Shown piece after piece: positions 1 through 8,174 of a DNA stretch of 20,114 nucleotides. The stretch covers positions 1 to 20,114 of the forward strand of contig JAYNIR010000032.1 in assembly GCA_038109305.1 (NCBI GenBank), read 5' to 3'. The position numbers were made by a program, and so were the translations under genes. The stretch comes from UBA1479 sp038109305 (lineage in GTDB: Bacteria; Pseudomonadota; Alphaproteobacteria; Rhodospirillales; Casp-alpha2). Numbering within the stretch: position 1 is the first letter of the stretch; every line of letters starts with the position of its first letter. The notes under the pieces were generated by a model that saw nothing but the letters and a program-made list of their open reading frames with translations, did not search any database and was not told where the DNA came from.

Positions 1-49
<49 letters not shown>

Positions 50-207
50 CCGAATTCCGGCGGCTGAAGACAGCCCCGCCGGACGATTGGCCGGACCATA
101 CCCTCAAGTGCTCGGAGCGGCAAGGCTCCTGTCAAAACGCCTGCCGCCTCTCACTGACCCCGCGCCGCCCGCCGAGGCTTGAACGGCCGGGCGATCCAAG
201 GCAGAGG

Positions 208-238
208 TTTACTGTTGGGCTCGGCCAAACCGTTTAAT
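208..238 (+). promoter_or_regulatory. Weak candidate promoter upstream of the split MBL gene
   Basis: Positions 50-272 hold no gene. The only promoter-like signal I see is TTTAAT at 233-238, which differs from the sigma-70 -10 consensus at one position. The best -35 partner is TTTACT at 208-213, with a 19-base spacer that is longer than ideal. A good Shine-Dalgarno (GGAGG near 260) follows, ahead of the ATG at 273. Treat the promoter as tentative. Confidence 0.25.
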
Positions 239-272
239 CAAGAGCCGCGGCCGGTATGGGAGGACATACACC

Positions 273-1237
273 ATGAAACACCTGATCCTAGGCACCGCCA
301 TCGTGGTGGTCGCCGTATCCAAGGGCGCGGCCCAGGGCCACGCCGCCAACGTAAAGGTTATGCCACTCGGCAGTCACGACGGCGAATTCTGCCGGTACGT
401 TCGGGCGATGATTTTTGAGCATCCGGACGGCACGCGGATTCTGTATGACGCAGGGCGCACGGTCGCCGGCGCCAAGGACCCGCGCCTTGGCAAAATAGAC
501 GTCATCCTGGTCAGCCACATGCACGGCGACCATGCGGATGATCGCCACATTCCGGCGCCGAACGCCGGCACTTGCACCAAGCCGGACATGTCGGTCAAGC
601 CCGTGCCCAACACCAGCACGATCAAAATCGCGCTAGCGACCAAGGCCAAGGTCGTCACTGGATCGGCAATGCCTGCATTTTTGGGGAAGAAGCTGAAGGC
701 GAACGGTGGTGACGCAAAAAATGCGCAGCTCGTCAGGTTCGGCGCCAATCGCAAGGTCAGCGGCATCACCTTCACTACGGTACTGACGGCGCACTCCAAC
801 GGCGTCAGCCCGGCCTTCATCGGCGGCGACCTGGGTAAAATGACGGGCGAAGCGGGCATCGCCGGTTACGCCGGTCCGCCCACAGCAACGTGATCACGTT
901 TTCAAACGGCCTTTTTGTTTATCTGTCCGGCGACACGGGCGTGACGGCGGAACAGAAAACCGTCGTCGGCGATTATTACAAGGCGAAGCTTGCCGTCATC
1001 AACATCGGCGACAACTACACCACCGGCCCGAAAGAGGCCGCATACGTCATCAACGATTTGGTCAAGCCCGCATCGGTCATCGCATCCCACGCCAACGAGG
1101 TGGGCACCGACGGCGGCAAGCCGGTCGGCAAAAAGCTGAAGACCTTCATGGGCGTCACTAAGGCACCGGTGCATGTGCCGCTGAGCGGCAAGACCATGGA
1201 ATTCGACGCCGGCGACAAGTGCGTCGGCAGCCGCTGA
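273..1237 (+). pseudogene. Exported MBL-fold metallohydrolase, split by a frameshift near 884-892
   Basis: Two consecutive reading frames together make one metallo-beta-lactamase-fold protein of about 321 residues. The first (273-893) starts with ATG after GGAGG. It carries a signal peptide (hydrophobic residues 4-20) and the metal motif HMHGDH at residues 82-87, typical of MBL hydrolases. It ends at a TGA straight after GPPTAT. The second frame (from 890) continues the fold with ITFSNGLFVYLSGDTG, where the family normally reads GPPT-x-x-VITFSNG. A single missing base near 885 therefore explains the break. The later SGDTG, VINIGDN and IASHANE segments look intact, so the catalytic residues remain encoded across both parts. 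I see no slippery heptamer for programmed frameshifting. A sequencing or assembly error, or a young pseudogene, are the likely causes. Substrate unknown; the location would be periplasmic. Confidence 0.85.
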
Positions 1238-1258
1238 TCCAAGGGATCGGAGATTTTT
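1236..1258 (+). terminator. Weak hairpin plus T-run between convergent genes
   Basis: A short inverted repeat, GATCC (1236-1240) and GGATC (1244-1248) with a three-base loop, overlaps the stop of the MBL gene. Five T residues follow at 1254-1258. The stem is short and the T-run is set back by five bases, so it is a weak intrinsic terminator at best. It lies in the 23-base gap between two convergent genes. Confidence 0.3.
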
Positions 1259-1260
1259 GA

Positions 1261-2304
1261 CTATCGACCGGTGGCGGGCATTCCGCGGCCGGCCATTTTT
1301 TTTGCGCCTGCCGCATCGGCGCCCGACGGCAGCGCCCCGCCCGCGCCGTCAATCCAGGCGAGAATGTCCTGCCACACGACCTCCGCCTTCAGGTCGCGAA
1401 GCAGCATGTGATAGCCGCCGTCGTAGAGTGCAAAGGTCTGCGCGGGCGTGTTTATCGCCGGCAAGCGCCGGACCATGTCGAATGTCGGGTCTCCCGGAAT
1501 GATGTCGTCCCTGGCGCCGTAAAGCACCAACGCCCGCGCCTTGAACCGGCCGGCTGACGCCGAGGCTTCATCCATCATCCCGACCAAACCGTGAATGGTG
1601 CCGACGCGGGTGCGTTTGATCACTCGCCAGTCGCGGCCGAGTTCGCGCAGCATTTCGATGTTGTCCGAAGGCGTGATGTTGAGCCCCTGCCCCGATAGCC
1701 GCATCCATGGCACCGTGTGGGCCATCAGCCAAAGGGCTGACCGTTCGTACCAGGCCATGGACGCCCGACCCCACACCGCGGGCGCGGCCAGAATGTAGCC
1801 GTCTACATCCGGGCCGCGCGGCCCGGACGCCGCGACCATGGCGACGGCACCACCGAAGCTTTCCCCCAAAACATACACCGGCAAGCCCGGATGGGTGCGG
1901 CGGACCAAATCGACAAAATCCGACAAATCCCGGGCATAGGCGCCGTTGCCGGCCCAAAGGCCGCGGTCTGGGCCATCGCCGAACCCGCGTTGATCATAGG
2001 CGTAGCTGATGAGCCCCTTGTCGGCGAACCAGGCGCCCGGCACCTTGAAGAAATTGCTGTAATCGTTGAAGCCGTGAAGCGCCACGATCACCGCGCGGGG
2101 CTTGGCCTCCGCCGGCGCCCACTTTTTGTAGGGCTGGCGAAGCCCGTCAGTGGTGATGAACCAGTCGAGATAAAAATCAGCCGCCTGAATGACGGGACCG
2201 GGCGCTTGAATTCGCGGCGAGGCACAAGCCACCAGCATCAGAACAACGGCGAGTAGCGCAACCGCGCGCGGGGTAAAGTCCGGCCGGCGCACCTGACGGA
2301 TCAC
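1261..2304 (-). CDS. Lipoprotein alpha/beta hydrolase (monoacylglycerol lipase/lysophospholipase type)
   Basis: This 347-residue protein starts with a hydrophobic segment that ends in the lipobox LVAC (Cys27), so it is probably a lipoprotein at the inner or outer membrane. The rest is a serine alpha/beta hydrolase of the Hydrolase_4 (serine aminopeptidase S33) type. The oxyanion-region HGF is at 77-79, the nucleophile motif GESFGG gives Ser149, the acid is probably Asp266 in GARDDIIP, and the base is His299 in GGYHM. Such enzymes usually cleave acyl esters of lipids; the true substrate is not visible here. The GTG start at 2304 overlaps the TGA stop of the upstream ABC ATPase (GTGA), which implies one transcript and translational coupling. 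The C-terminal 25 residues are an Ala/Gly-rich tail outside the fold. Confidence 0.85.
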   Translation of the reverse strand: MIRQVRRPDFTPRAVALLAVVLMLVACASPRIQAPGPVIQAADFYLDWFITTDGLRQPYKKWAPAEAKPRAVIVALHGFNDYSNFFKVPGAWFADKGLISYAYDQRGFGDGPDRGLWAGNGAYARDLSDFVDLVRRTHPGLPVYVLGESFGGAVAMVAASGPRGPDVDGYILAAPAVWGRASMAWYERSALWLMAHTVPWMRLSGQGLNITPSDNIEMLRELGRDWRVIKRTRVGTIHGLVGMMDEASASAGRFKARALVLYGARDDIIPGDPTFDMVRRLPAINTPAQTFALYDGGYHMLLRDLKAEVVWQDILAWIDGAGGALPSGADAAGAKKMAGRGMPATGR

Positions 2305-3290
2305 CCGGCACTGCCCTGTCCGGAGCCGCTTGACGTCAGGCGGAGGAACACGTCTTCCAATACCGCCTCCTTGGTCGACAGGTTTGTGATGACGTGACCT
2401 GCCTCTTGCACGGCGGCGATAATTTGGCCGCTGTGGGCACGCGTCGGTGGATAGGAAACCCGGATTTGCCGCGAATTTGGCCGGTCAACGCGAAACCCTT
2501 CAAGTCCTTTGGGGATGGCAGCGAACGCTGCCTCCACGGTGATCAGCATTTCCTTGGAATCCAGGCGCGCCAATAACGCGGCGGTATCGTCACAGGCAAC
2601 CAGTTCACCGTGATTGATGATTGCCACCCTGTCGCAGAGCGCTTGCGCCTCTTCGAGGTAATGCGTGGTCAACACGATGGTCGTGCCGCGCGCGTTCAGC
2701 TCCCGCATAGAATCCCAAAGTTGGCGCCGCAGTTCGACATCAACGCCGGCGGTCGGCTCGTCCAGGATCAGCACCGGCGGCGAATGCACCATGGCCTTGG
2801 CCACCAACAGCCGGCGGCGCATCCCGCCGGAAAGCGAGCGGGCATAGGCGTCGGCCTTGTCGCCCAGACCGACGGCGCTTAAGATTTCATCGGTTCGGCG
2901 TTCGGCCACGGGCACGCTGTAAAGGCCGGCCTGGACCTCCAGCGTTTCGCGCGGCGTGAAAAAGGCATCCAGGTTCAATTCCTGCGGCACCACGCCAAGC
3001 GACAGCCGGGCCGCCCGCATATCGCGTTCGATATCGAATCCCCACACATGCGCGTCACCCGCCGTTTTTGTGACGAGGCCCGCGAGAATATTGATAAATG
3101 TCGATTTTCCGGCACCGTTCGGCCCCAGTAGCGCAAAGAACGACCCCCGCGGCACCCGGAAGGTCAATTCTTTCAACGCCTCAACCGGGGCGCGGCGGCG
3201 CCTGGGCCCGCCACGACGGTTATAAACCTTACGCAACGCGCTGGTTTCAACAGCGAAATCAGGCGGCGCGGTAGGGGATATTTGGGTCAT
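2301..3290 (-). CDS. ABC transporter ATP-binding protein (DrrA/YadG-like, ABC-2 exporter type)
   Basis: The 329-residue ATPase has every ABC motif in order. Walker A is GPNGAGKS at 56-63, the Q-loop glutamine is near 103, the signature is LSGGM at 153-157, Walker B is LILDEP with catalytic Glu178, and the H-loop His is 210. The long C-terminal extension (about 230-329), with LEDVFLRLT near the end, is typical of CcmA/DrrA/YadG-type ATPases. These pair with a separate ABC-2 permease to export lipids, drugs or polymers. I chose the ATG at 3290, preceded by AGGA at a good distance, over a TTG 33 bases upstream that has no ribosome site. No permease is present beside it; the next gene downstream is the coupled lipoprotein hydrolase. 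The partner must be encoded elsewhere, or this is an orphan ATPase. A basic insert (RRGGPRRRR, residues 25-33) is unusual. Confidence 0.9.
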   Translation of the reverse strand: MTQISPTAPPDFAVETSALRKVYNRRGGPRRRRAPVEALKELTFRVPRGSFFALLGPNGAGKSTFINILAGLVTKTAGDAHVWGFDIERDMRAARLSLGVVPQELNLDAFFTPRETLEVQAGLYSVPVAERRTDEILSAVGLGDKADAYARSLSGGMRRRLLVAKAMVHSPPVLILDEPTAGVDVELRRQLWDSMRELNARGTTIVLTTHYLEEAQALCDRVAIINHGELVACDDTAALLARLDSKEMLITVEAAFAAIPKGLEGFRVDRPNSRQIRVSYPPTRAHSGQIIAAVQEAGHVITNLSTKEAVLEDVFLRLTSSGSGQGSAG

Positions 3291-3339
3291 TCCGGTCCTA
3301 TGCCGGGCGGCTCGGCACGGCAATTCGGCGATTGCCTCA

Positions 3340-3367
3340 TTGATTGTATGGCCGCAATCGGTATCAT
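3340..3367 (+). promoter_or_regulatory. Candidate sigma-70 promoter for the zinc-finger gene
   Basis: TTGATT (3340-3345), a 16-base spacer and TATCAT (3362-3367) form a reasonable sigma-70 promoter in the divergent gap between the ABC ATPase and the zinc-finger gene. Transcription would start near 3374, upstream of the chosen ATG at 3431. The longer possible reading frame starting at 3344 would lie inside this promoter, which argues against that start. Confidence 0.4.
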
Positions 3368-3430
3368 CCGCTTGAGCGCATGGTCAACGGTCATGGGGAC
3401 TGGTTGGCGGGTGAAATTGACGAGGACGCC

Positions 3431-3616
3431 ATGGAACCGGACAAAACCATTTATGTCGATACGTTGACGGTCGCCTGTGACGGCGGCGGCGGTGCGCTGG
3501 GCCATCCGAAGGTGTATCTGCGGTTCGATGAGAGCGATGAGATCGTCTGTCCGTATTGTTCGCGCAAGTTCCATTTGAACGAGGGCGCCCGCGAGGCCGC
3601 CGGCCACGGACACTGA
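3431..3616 (+). CDS. Zinc-finger domain protein (zf-CHCC, NDUFS6-like)
   Basis: This small protein (61 residues from the chosen start) matches the zf-CHCC pattern of the bacterial and mitochondrial NDUFS6-like family. The motif VACDGGGGALGHP supplies Cys16 and His25, and the CPYCSRKF segment supplies Cys40 and Cys43, giving one zinc site. In mitochondria the related NDUFS6 belongs to complex I; the role of free-standing alphaproteobacterial versions is not settled. GAGGA ends five bases before the ATG at 3431, and homologues as I recall them begin close to this point. The frame is open up to 3344, but that region coincides with a likely promoter. The gene sits 66 bases ahead of polA on the same strand and may be cotranscribed with it. 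Confidence 0.82.
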   Translation: MEPDKTIYVDTLTVACDGGGGALGHPKVYLRFDESDEIVCPYCSRKFHLNEGAREAAGHGH

Positions 3617-3682
3617 CGTCTTTTTCTTGTCCTTGAGCCGACTTGGGTGCCGCTCACACTTTCTTCTCACTGGAATCTTAAA

Positions 3683-6454
3683 ATGGCCGAACACCGCGAA
3701 CATGTTTTCCTGGTCGACGGGTCCGGTTTTATTTTTCGCGCTTATTACGCCCTCCCGCCGATGACAGCGCCAGACGGCACGCCGGTCAATGCGGTTTTCG
3801 GCTTCACCAAGATGCTGATGAAGTTGATTGAGGATACCGAGGCGGATTACGTCGCGGTCATCTTCGACCGGGCGCGCAAAACGTTCCGCAATGACATTTA
3901 CAAAGACTACAAGGCCAACCGCGACGCGCCGCCCGAAGACTTGATACCGCAGTTCGATCTGGTCCGGATGGCGACGAGAGCCCTGAACGTGGCCGCCGTC
4001 GACATGGACGGGTTCGAAGCCGATGACCTGATCGCGACCTATGCCCGGCAAGCAAGGGAACGGGGCGCGGAAGTGACCATCGTCTCGTCGGATAAAGACC
4101 TGATGCAACTGGTCGACAACCAAGTCGTCTTGTTCGACGCCATGAAGAATCAAGAGATCGGCCCCGATCAGGTAATCGAGAAGTTCGGCGTGACACCGGA
4201 CCGCGTTGTCGATGTTCAGGCGCTTGCAGGCGACTCGACCGATAACGTGCCGGGCGTCGCCGGGATCGGGATTAAAACCGCTGCGCAGCTGATCAATGAG
4301 TACGGCGACCTGGATACATTGCTTGCCCGCGCCGAGGAAATTAAGCAACCGAAGCGCCGCCAGTCGCTGATCGAACAGGCGGACATGGCGCGCGTTTCCC
4401 GTGAACTGGTGAAACTTCGTGACGATGCGCCGACGGACGTATCGATCGACGATTTCCGAAAAAAGTCGCCCGAGGCGGAGACGCTTCTGACGTTCCTTCG
4501 CGACCTTGGGTTCAAGTCCTTGGTCACGGCCGTCAAGAGCCGTCTTGGCGGGACCGCTGACACCGGCAAATCAAAAGGCCCGACCCTTCCCGCCGGCGAC
4601 GCAAGCTATGAACTGGTCCAGACCATGGACCGGCTGGATGCCTGGATCGCGGATGCGTGGAACGCGGGGGTCGTCGCCGTCGACACGGAAACGGACGCGC
4701 TCGGTTCCATGGGCGCCGGACTGGTTGGTGTATCACTCGCGGTTGAACCGGGCCGGGCATGTTATGTCCCGCTTGCCCACGTATCATCCGCGCCGCAAGG
4801 ACAGTTGGATTTGGGCGACAGCGGTGAGGCTGCGGCCGGTGACAAGCCGGAGCAAATCCCCATGGCCTACGCCATTAAAGCGTTAAAACCGCTGCTGGAA
4901 GATCCATCGATCCTGAAAATCGGGCAAAACATCAAATACGATATACAGGTCCTGGGCCGATACGGCATCGAGGTGGCGCCCATCGACGACACCATGCTGC
5001 TGAGTTACGTGCTTGAGGGAGGATTGCACGGCCACGGCATGGACGACTTGGCCGAGATGTTTCTGGATCACAAAACCATAAAGTTCAAAGACGTGACCGG
5101 GTCGGGCAAATCGCAGATATCGTTCGATCAAGTGCCGTTGGACAAGGCGCTCGATTACGCGGCGGAGGACGCCGAGGTGACGCTTCGGCTCCACCACATT
5201 CTAAAACCGCGGCTGGTCACGGAACATCTGGTCACCGTTTACGAAACCCTGGAACGCCCCCTTGTGCCGGTGTTGCGCGAAATGGAAAAACGCGGTGTGC
5301 GTGTTGATGCGGGGGCCTTGAAGGGGCTGAGCGAAGATTTTCAAAAGCGCATGAACGGTCTGGAGGGCGAGATTTACGAACTCGGCGGACACGAGTTCAA
5401 CATCGCGAGCCCCAAGCAACTGGGTGAAATCCTGTTCGATGAAATGGGCCTGGAAGGCGGCAAGAAAACCAAGACGGGCGCCTATGGCACCGGCGCGGAC
5501 GTGCTGGAAGACCTTGCCGCGCAGGGCCATGATTTGCCGGCGCGGGTCTTGGACTGGCGGCAGTTGGCAAAGCTGAAAAGCACCTATACGGACACGCTGA
5601 TCGGTCAGATCAATCCTGATACGGGCCGCGTTCACACCAATTATTCGCAGGCCGTGGCGACCACCGGGCGGCTGGCGTCATCAGACCCCAACCTGCAGAA
5701 CATTCCGGTCCGCACGGAAGAGGGGCGGAAAATCCGCCAGACCTTTTTGCCGGAAAAGGGCCACACCTTCATGTCCGCCGACTATTCTCAGATCGAATTG
5801 CGGCTGTTGGCGCACGTCGCCGGGATCGATTCCCTGAAACAGGCGTTTCACGACGGCATGGATATCCACGCGCTGACCGCATCACAGGTCTTTGGGACTC
5901 CCGTCGACGGCATGGACCCGATGGTCCGCCGCCGCGCCAAAGCGATCAATTTTGGGATCATCTACGGCATTTCCGCCTTCGGGTTGGCGCGGCAGCTGGG
6001 CATTTCCCGTGGCGAAGCCGGCGACTATATCGATGCCTATTTCGAACAATACCCCGGCATCAAGGATTACATGGAACGCACCAAGGAACAGGCGAAGAAA
6101 GAAGGCTTCGTCACCACGCCGTTCGGGCGCAAATGCCATACCCGTGGCATTAATGACCGTAACCCCAACATGCGGGGTTTTGCCGAACGCGCGGCAATCA
6201 ACGCGCCGATCCAAGGTGGCGCCGCCGACATCATCAAGCGCGCGATGATTCGTCTTCAAGGCGCGTTGGACGATGCCAACCTGGGCGCCAAAATGCTGCT
6301 GCAGGTCCACGACGAACTGATTTTCGAAGTCCCTGACGAAGAAGTCGCCGTAACCAAGGAAGTCGTAAGGAAGGTCATGTCCGGAGCGGCGCACCTTTCC
6401 GTGCCGCTGGACGTAGACGTCGGCATCGGCGCCAACTGGGATCAGGCCCATTGA
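3683..6454 (+). CDS. polA: DNA polymerase I
   Basis: The 923-residue protein has the full three-domain layout of bacterial Pol I. The 5'-3' exonuclease (FEN-like) domain covers about 8-290, with FDRARKTFRN, GFEADD and GDSTDNVPGV. The 3'-5' proofreading domain (about 310-510) keeps its acidic residues: DTET at 334-337, NIKYD at 416-420 and YAAED at 492-496. Proofreading is therefore predicted to be active. The polymerase domain (about 520-923) has motif A (DYSQIELR from Asp700), motif B (RRRAKAINFGIIYG, with Phe757 at the dideoxy-discrimination position) and motif C (QVHDE, 874-878). It fills gaps and removes RNA primers in replication and repair. The ATG at 3683 is preferred because MAEHREHVFLVDGSG matches the normal family N-terminus; the frame is open 12 codons further up. 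The ribosome site is weak. Confidence 0.97.
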   Translation: MAEHREHVFLVDGSGFIFRAYYALPPMTAPDGTPVNAVFGFTKMLMKLIEDTEADYVAVIFDRARKTFRNDIYKDYKANRDAPPEDLIPQFDLVRMATRALNVAAVDMDGFEADDLIATYARQARERGAEVTIVSSDKDLMQLVDNQVVLFDAMKNQEIGPDQVIEKFGVTPDRVVDVQALAGDSTDNVPGVAGIGIKTAAQLINEYGDLDTLLARAEEIKQPKRRQSLIEQADMARVSRELVKLRDDAPTDVSIDDFRKKSPEAETLLTFLRDLGFKSLVTAVKSRLGGTADTGKSKGPTLPAGDASYELVQTMDRLDAWIADAWNAGVVAVDTETDALGSMGAGLVGVSLAVEPGRACYVPLAHVSSAPQGQLDLGDSGEAAAGDKPEQIPMAYAIKALKPLLEDPSILKIGQNIKYDIQVLGRYGIEVAPIDDTMLLSYVLEGGLHGHGMDDLAEMFLDHKTIKFKDVTGSGKSQISFDQVPLDKALDYAAEDAEVTLRLHHILKPRLVTEHLVTVYETLERPLVPVLREMEKRGVRVDAGALKGLSEDFQKRMNGLEGEIYELGGHEFNIASPKQLGEILFDEMGLEGGKKTKTGAYGTGADVLEDLAAQGHDLPARVLDWRQLAKLKSTYTDTLIGQINPDTGRVHTNYSQAVATTGRLASSDPNLQNIPVRTEEGRKIRQTFLPEKGHTFMSADYSQIELRLLAHVAGIDSLKQAFHDGMDIHALTASQVFGTPVDGMDPMVRRRAKAINFGIIYGISAFGLARQLGISRGEAGDYIDAYFEQYPGIKDYMERTKEQAKKEGFVTTPFGRKCHTRGINDRNPNMRGFAERAAINAPIQGGAADIIKRAMIRLQGALDDANLGAKMLLQVHDELIFEVPDEEVAVTKEVVRKVMSGAAHLSVPLDVDVGIGANWDQAH

Positions 6455-6493
6455 TCCGGCGCTTTGACCGGCTGTATTCCCTTTTAAAATTTA

Positions 6494-6509
6494 TGGCACG
6501 GCCCTTGCT
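6494..6509 (+). promoter_or_regulatory. Sigma-54 (RpoN) -24/-12 promoter
   Basis: TGGCACG, four bases, then TTGCT matches the sigma-54 consensus TGGCACG-N4-TTGCW at every defined position. The invariant GG (6495-6496) and GC (6507-6508) are separated by exactly ten bases. Transcription would start about 12 bases past the GC, near 6520, some 45 bases upstream of the ATG at 6565. In alphaproteobacteria, sigma-54 drives many flagellar and nitrogen-regulated genes and needs an enhancer-binding activator. I did not find a clear activator site in the short gap after polA. Confidence 0.75.
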
Positions 6510-6564
6510 ACCCTAGCGGGAAGTACAAAACGCGCACCTTCGCCAGAATCAATGTAGGCTTGCC

Positions 6565-7101
6565 ATGAAGATCGACGAGACGCCGGCATTCAATTTTCAG
6601 CCGAAAACGGCCGCACCCGCCAAATCAAGCGCCGGATCGGCATCGTTCGCGGAAATGGTGGCCGCATCTGCGCCGATGGTCGAAAACGACCAGCCGGACA
6701 AAAAGAACGCTGATTTCGAACTCATCCGAGAGAGGGGTTTTAGGGCTTATGCCGAAGAAGTCGAAAAGGAAAAAATGTCGCAATTACGGGAGAAAATCCT
6801 GCATCGCATGGGCCTGAGCGAAGCGGATCTGGAACGCATGCCGACTGAACAACGGGACCAGATCGAACGTTTGATCGCCCAGGAAATTCAGCGTCGAATG
6901 CAGGCCAATGCCGAGGCCGATAACGATGACATCAAGTCCGGCGCGGTTGATACGGACCTTGCCCGCGCCATCGCCGATCCGGCCGGTTCGGGCGGCGCGG
7001 GAGCGGTCATGCTCTCCGTCCTTGGCGCCCGCGACTGCCCCGCAGCGGACGGCGTGACTCGGTCAGATTTGCCGGGCAACCGGGAAGAAGGTTCCGCCTA
7101 A
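6565..7101 (+). CDS. Hypothetical protein, sigma-54-controlled
   Basis: I do not recognise a named family for this 178-residue protein. The first 45 residues are Ala/Ser/Pro-rich and probably disordered. Residues 48-115 are strongly charged and helical, running from FELIRERGFRAYAEEVEKEK through LREKILHRMGLSEADLERMPTEQRDQIERLIAQEIQRRM. This resembles a conserved helical segment I have seen in uncharacterised alphaproteobacterial proteins. The C-terminal 60 residues are low in complexity and probably variable. There is no signal peptide or membrane segment. A near-perfect sigma-54 promoter lies directly upstream, so it may belong to the flagellar or another RpoN regulon. The AGG at 6556-6558 is a weak ribosome site. 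The stop codon lies in the loop of a 6-bp hairpin (TCCGCC/GGCGGA, 7093-7107). Confidence 0.7.
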   Translation: MKIDETPAFNFQPKTAAPAKSSAGSASFAEMVAASAPMVENDQPDKKNADFELIRERGFRAYAEEVEKEKMSQLREKILHRMGLSEADLERMPTEQRDQIERLIAQEIQRRMQANAEADNDDIKSGAVDTDLARAIADPAGSGGAGAVMLSVLGARDCPAADGVTRSDLPGNREEGSA

Positions 7102-7195
7102 GGCGGATATTGCCCGCTGTCCATGACCCGGACGCCGCCATCAACTTATGAACACCCAGCGGTTGCCTAATCCGCTGCCGTCGATCACCATCCCA

Positions 7196-7207
7196 CCCAA
7201 TATTGGG
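7196..7207. repeat. 12-bp perfect palindrome upstream of an MBL gene
   Basis: CCCAATATTGGG is a perfect palindrome placed just before the ribosome site (GAGGAG, 7211-7216) of the MBL-fold gene at 7224. It could be an operator half-site pair or chance. No matching copy was noticed elsewhere in the window. Confidence 0.3.
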
Positions 7208-7223
7208 AGAGAGGAGAATACCA

Positions 7224-8174
7224 ATGACCGGACGCAGACTTTTTATCTGTGCCTTCCTGCTGGCCGTTTCGGCCGTCCCTTGTGCAGGCACCGTTTTGGC
7301 CGGGGCCGGCCACGGACACGCCCACAGCAGGACTGAAATCGCACAGACGCGAGAGGCGAAAATCGCAACGCAGGCCGTTGCCGGCAGCGTTTCCATACTG
7401 ATCGGGCAAGGCGGCTTCACCGGCGGCAACGTCGCGGTGCTGCCGGGGCCGGACGGGTTGCTGATCGTCGATGACAAGCTTTCGGACTTTTCAGAAAAAT
7501 TAGGCAAGGCGCTTGACGCATTCGGCAAAGGCCGCCCGAAGTTTGTTCTGAACACCCACTGGCATTTTGATCACACGGGCGGCAATCAGAAATTAGGCGA
7601 CGCCATTATCGTCGCCCACGACCACGTGCGGGCGACCATGTCCAAACCAGCGGAAATGAAAAGCCTGGGTCGGGTTATCCCAGCGTCTCCGCCGGAAGCG
7701 CTCCCGGACGTGACGTATTCAAAGTCCCTGACATTGCATTTCAACGGTGAAGAAATTCAAGTCACCCATTTGCCGAGCGGCCATACGGGCGGCGACAGCA
7801 TCGTTTATTTCAAAACTACAAATGTCCTTCACCTGGGCGATCTTTTTTTCAACGGCATGTTTCCGTTCTGCGATACGGAGTACGGCGGCAACGCTTTCGG
7901 CATGGTGCACAACATCGGCGAAATTTTGAAAACCTTTCCGGCCGATGCCAAGGTCATCCCGGGTCACGGGCCGCTTGCGACCATGAAGGATTTGAAGGCG
8001 TACCACGACATGTTGATCGCGACGACCGCGCACGTTCAGGCGGGAATCAAAGCGGGACAAGACTTGAAAGCGCTTCAAGCCGCGGGTTTTCCGGCGCAAT
8101 GGAAAACGTGGGAGTGGGCGTTTATCGATTCCAAAATGTGGATCGGTTTGATTCACGCAAGCCTGAACAAGTAG
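7224..8174 (+). CDS. Exported MBL-fold metallohydrolase
   Basis: The protein has 316 residues and starts at the ATG at 7224, seven bases after a strong GAGGAG. The N-terminus is a Sec signal peptide (MTGRRLF, hydrophobic 7-25, likely cut after VLA at 24-26). A short His-rich stretch (GHGHAH, 29-34) follows. The metallo-beta-lactamase fold has its metal ligands in place: HWHFDH at 112-117, His187 in SGHTGG, Asp206 in LGD and His248 in PGHGP. The pattern resembles subclass B1/B2-like and quinoprotein-relay MBL hydrolases, but that does not show lactamase activity; the substrate is unknown. It would act in the periplasm. It is convergent with msrQ, only 11 bases away. It is not a paralogue of the damaged MBL gene at 273 in any obvious way, since the motif spacing differs. 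Confidence 0.9.
   Translation: MTGRRLFICAFLLAVSAVPCAGTVLAGAGHGHAHSRTEIAQTREAKIATQAVAGSVSILIGQGGFTGGNVAVLPGPDGLLIVDDKLSDFSEKLGKALDAFGKGRPKFVLNTHWHFDHTGGNQKLGDAIIVAHDHVRATMSKPAEMKSLGRVIPASPPEALPDVTYSKSLTLHFNGEEIQVTHLPSGHTGGDSIVYFKTTNVLHLGDLFFNGMFPFCDTEYGGNAFGMVHNIGEILKTFPADAKVIPGHGPLATMKDLKAYHDMLIATTAHVQAGIKAGQDLKALQAAGFPAQWKTWEWAFIDSKMWIGLIHASLNK

Noticed and set aside
882..893. Programmed -1 frameshift in the MBL gene
   Set aside because: No slippery heptamer, upstream Shine-Dalgarno stimulator or downstream hairpin is evident at the junction.
3617..3682. Third copy of the intergenic element (CCTTGAGCCG after a T-rich stretch)
   Set aside because: It shares only a ten-base string with the region between hairpin and core in copy B, has no hairpin and lacks the GCGAACGGG core.
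3287..4348. Long minus-strand open frame (353 codons) opposite polA
   Set aside because: It lies across the zinc-finger gene and the polA N-terminus, both strongly supported, and its product has no family likeness; it mirrors GC-rich codon structure.
6464..6490. Sigma-70 promoter TTGACC / TAAAAT ahead of the hypothetical gene
   Set aside because: The spacer is only 15 bases, and the sigma-54 element just downstream is a far better match; it may still add weak expression.
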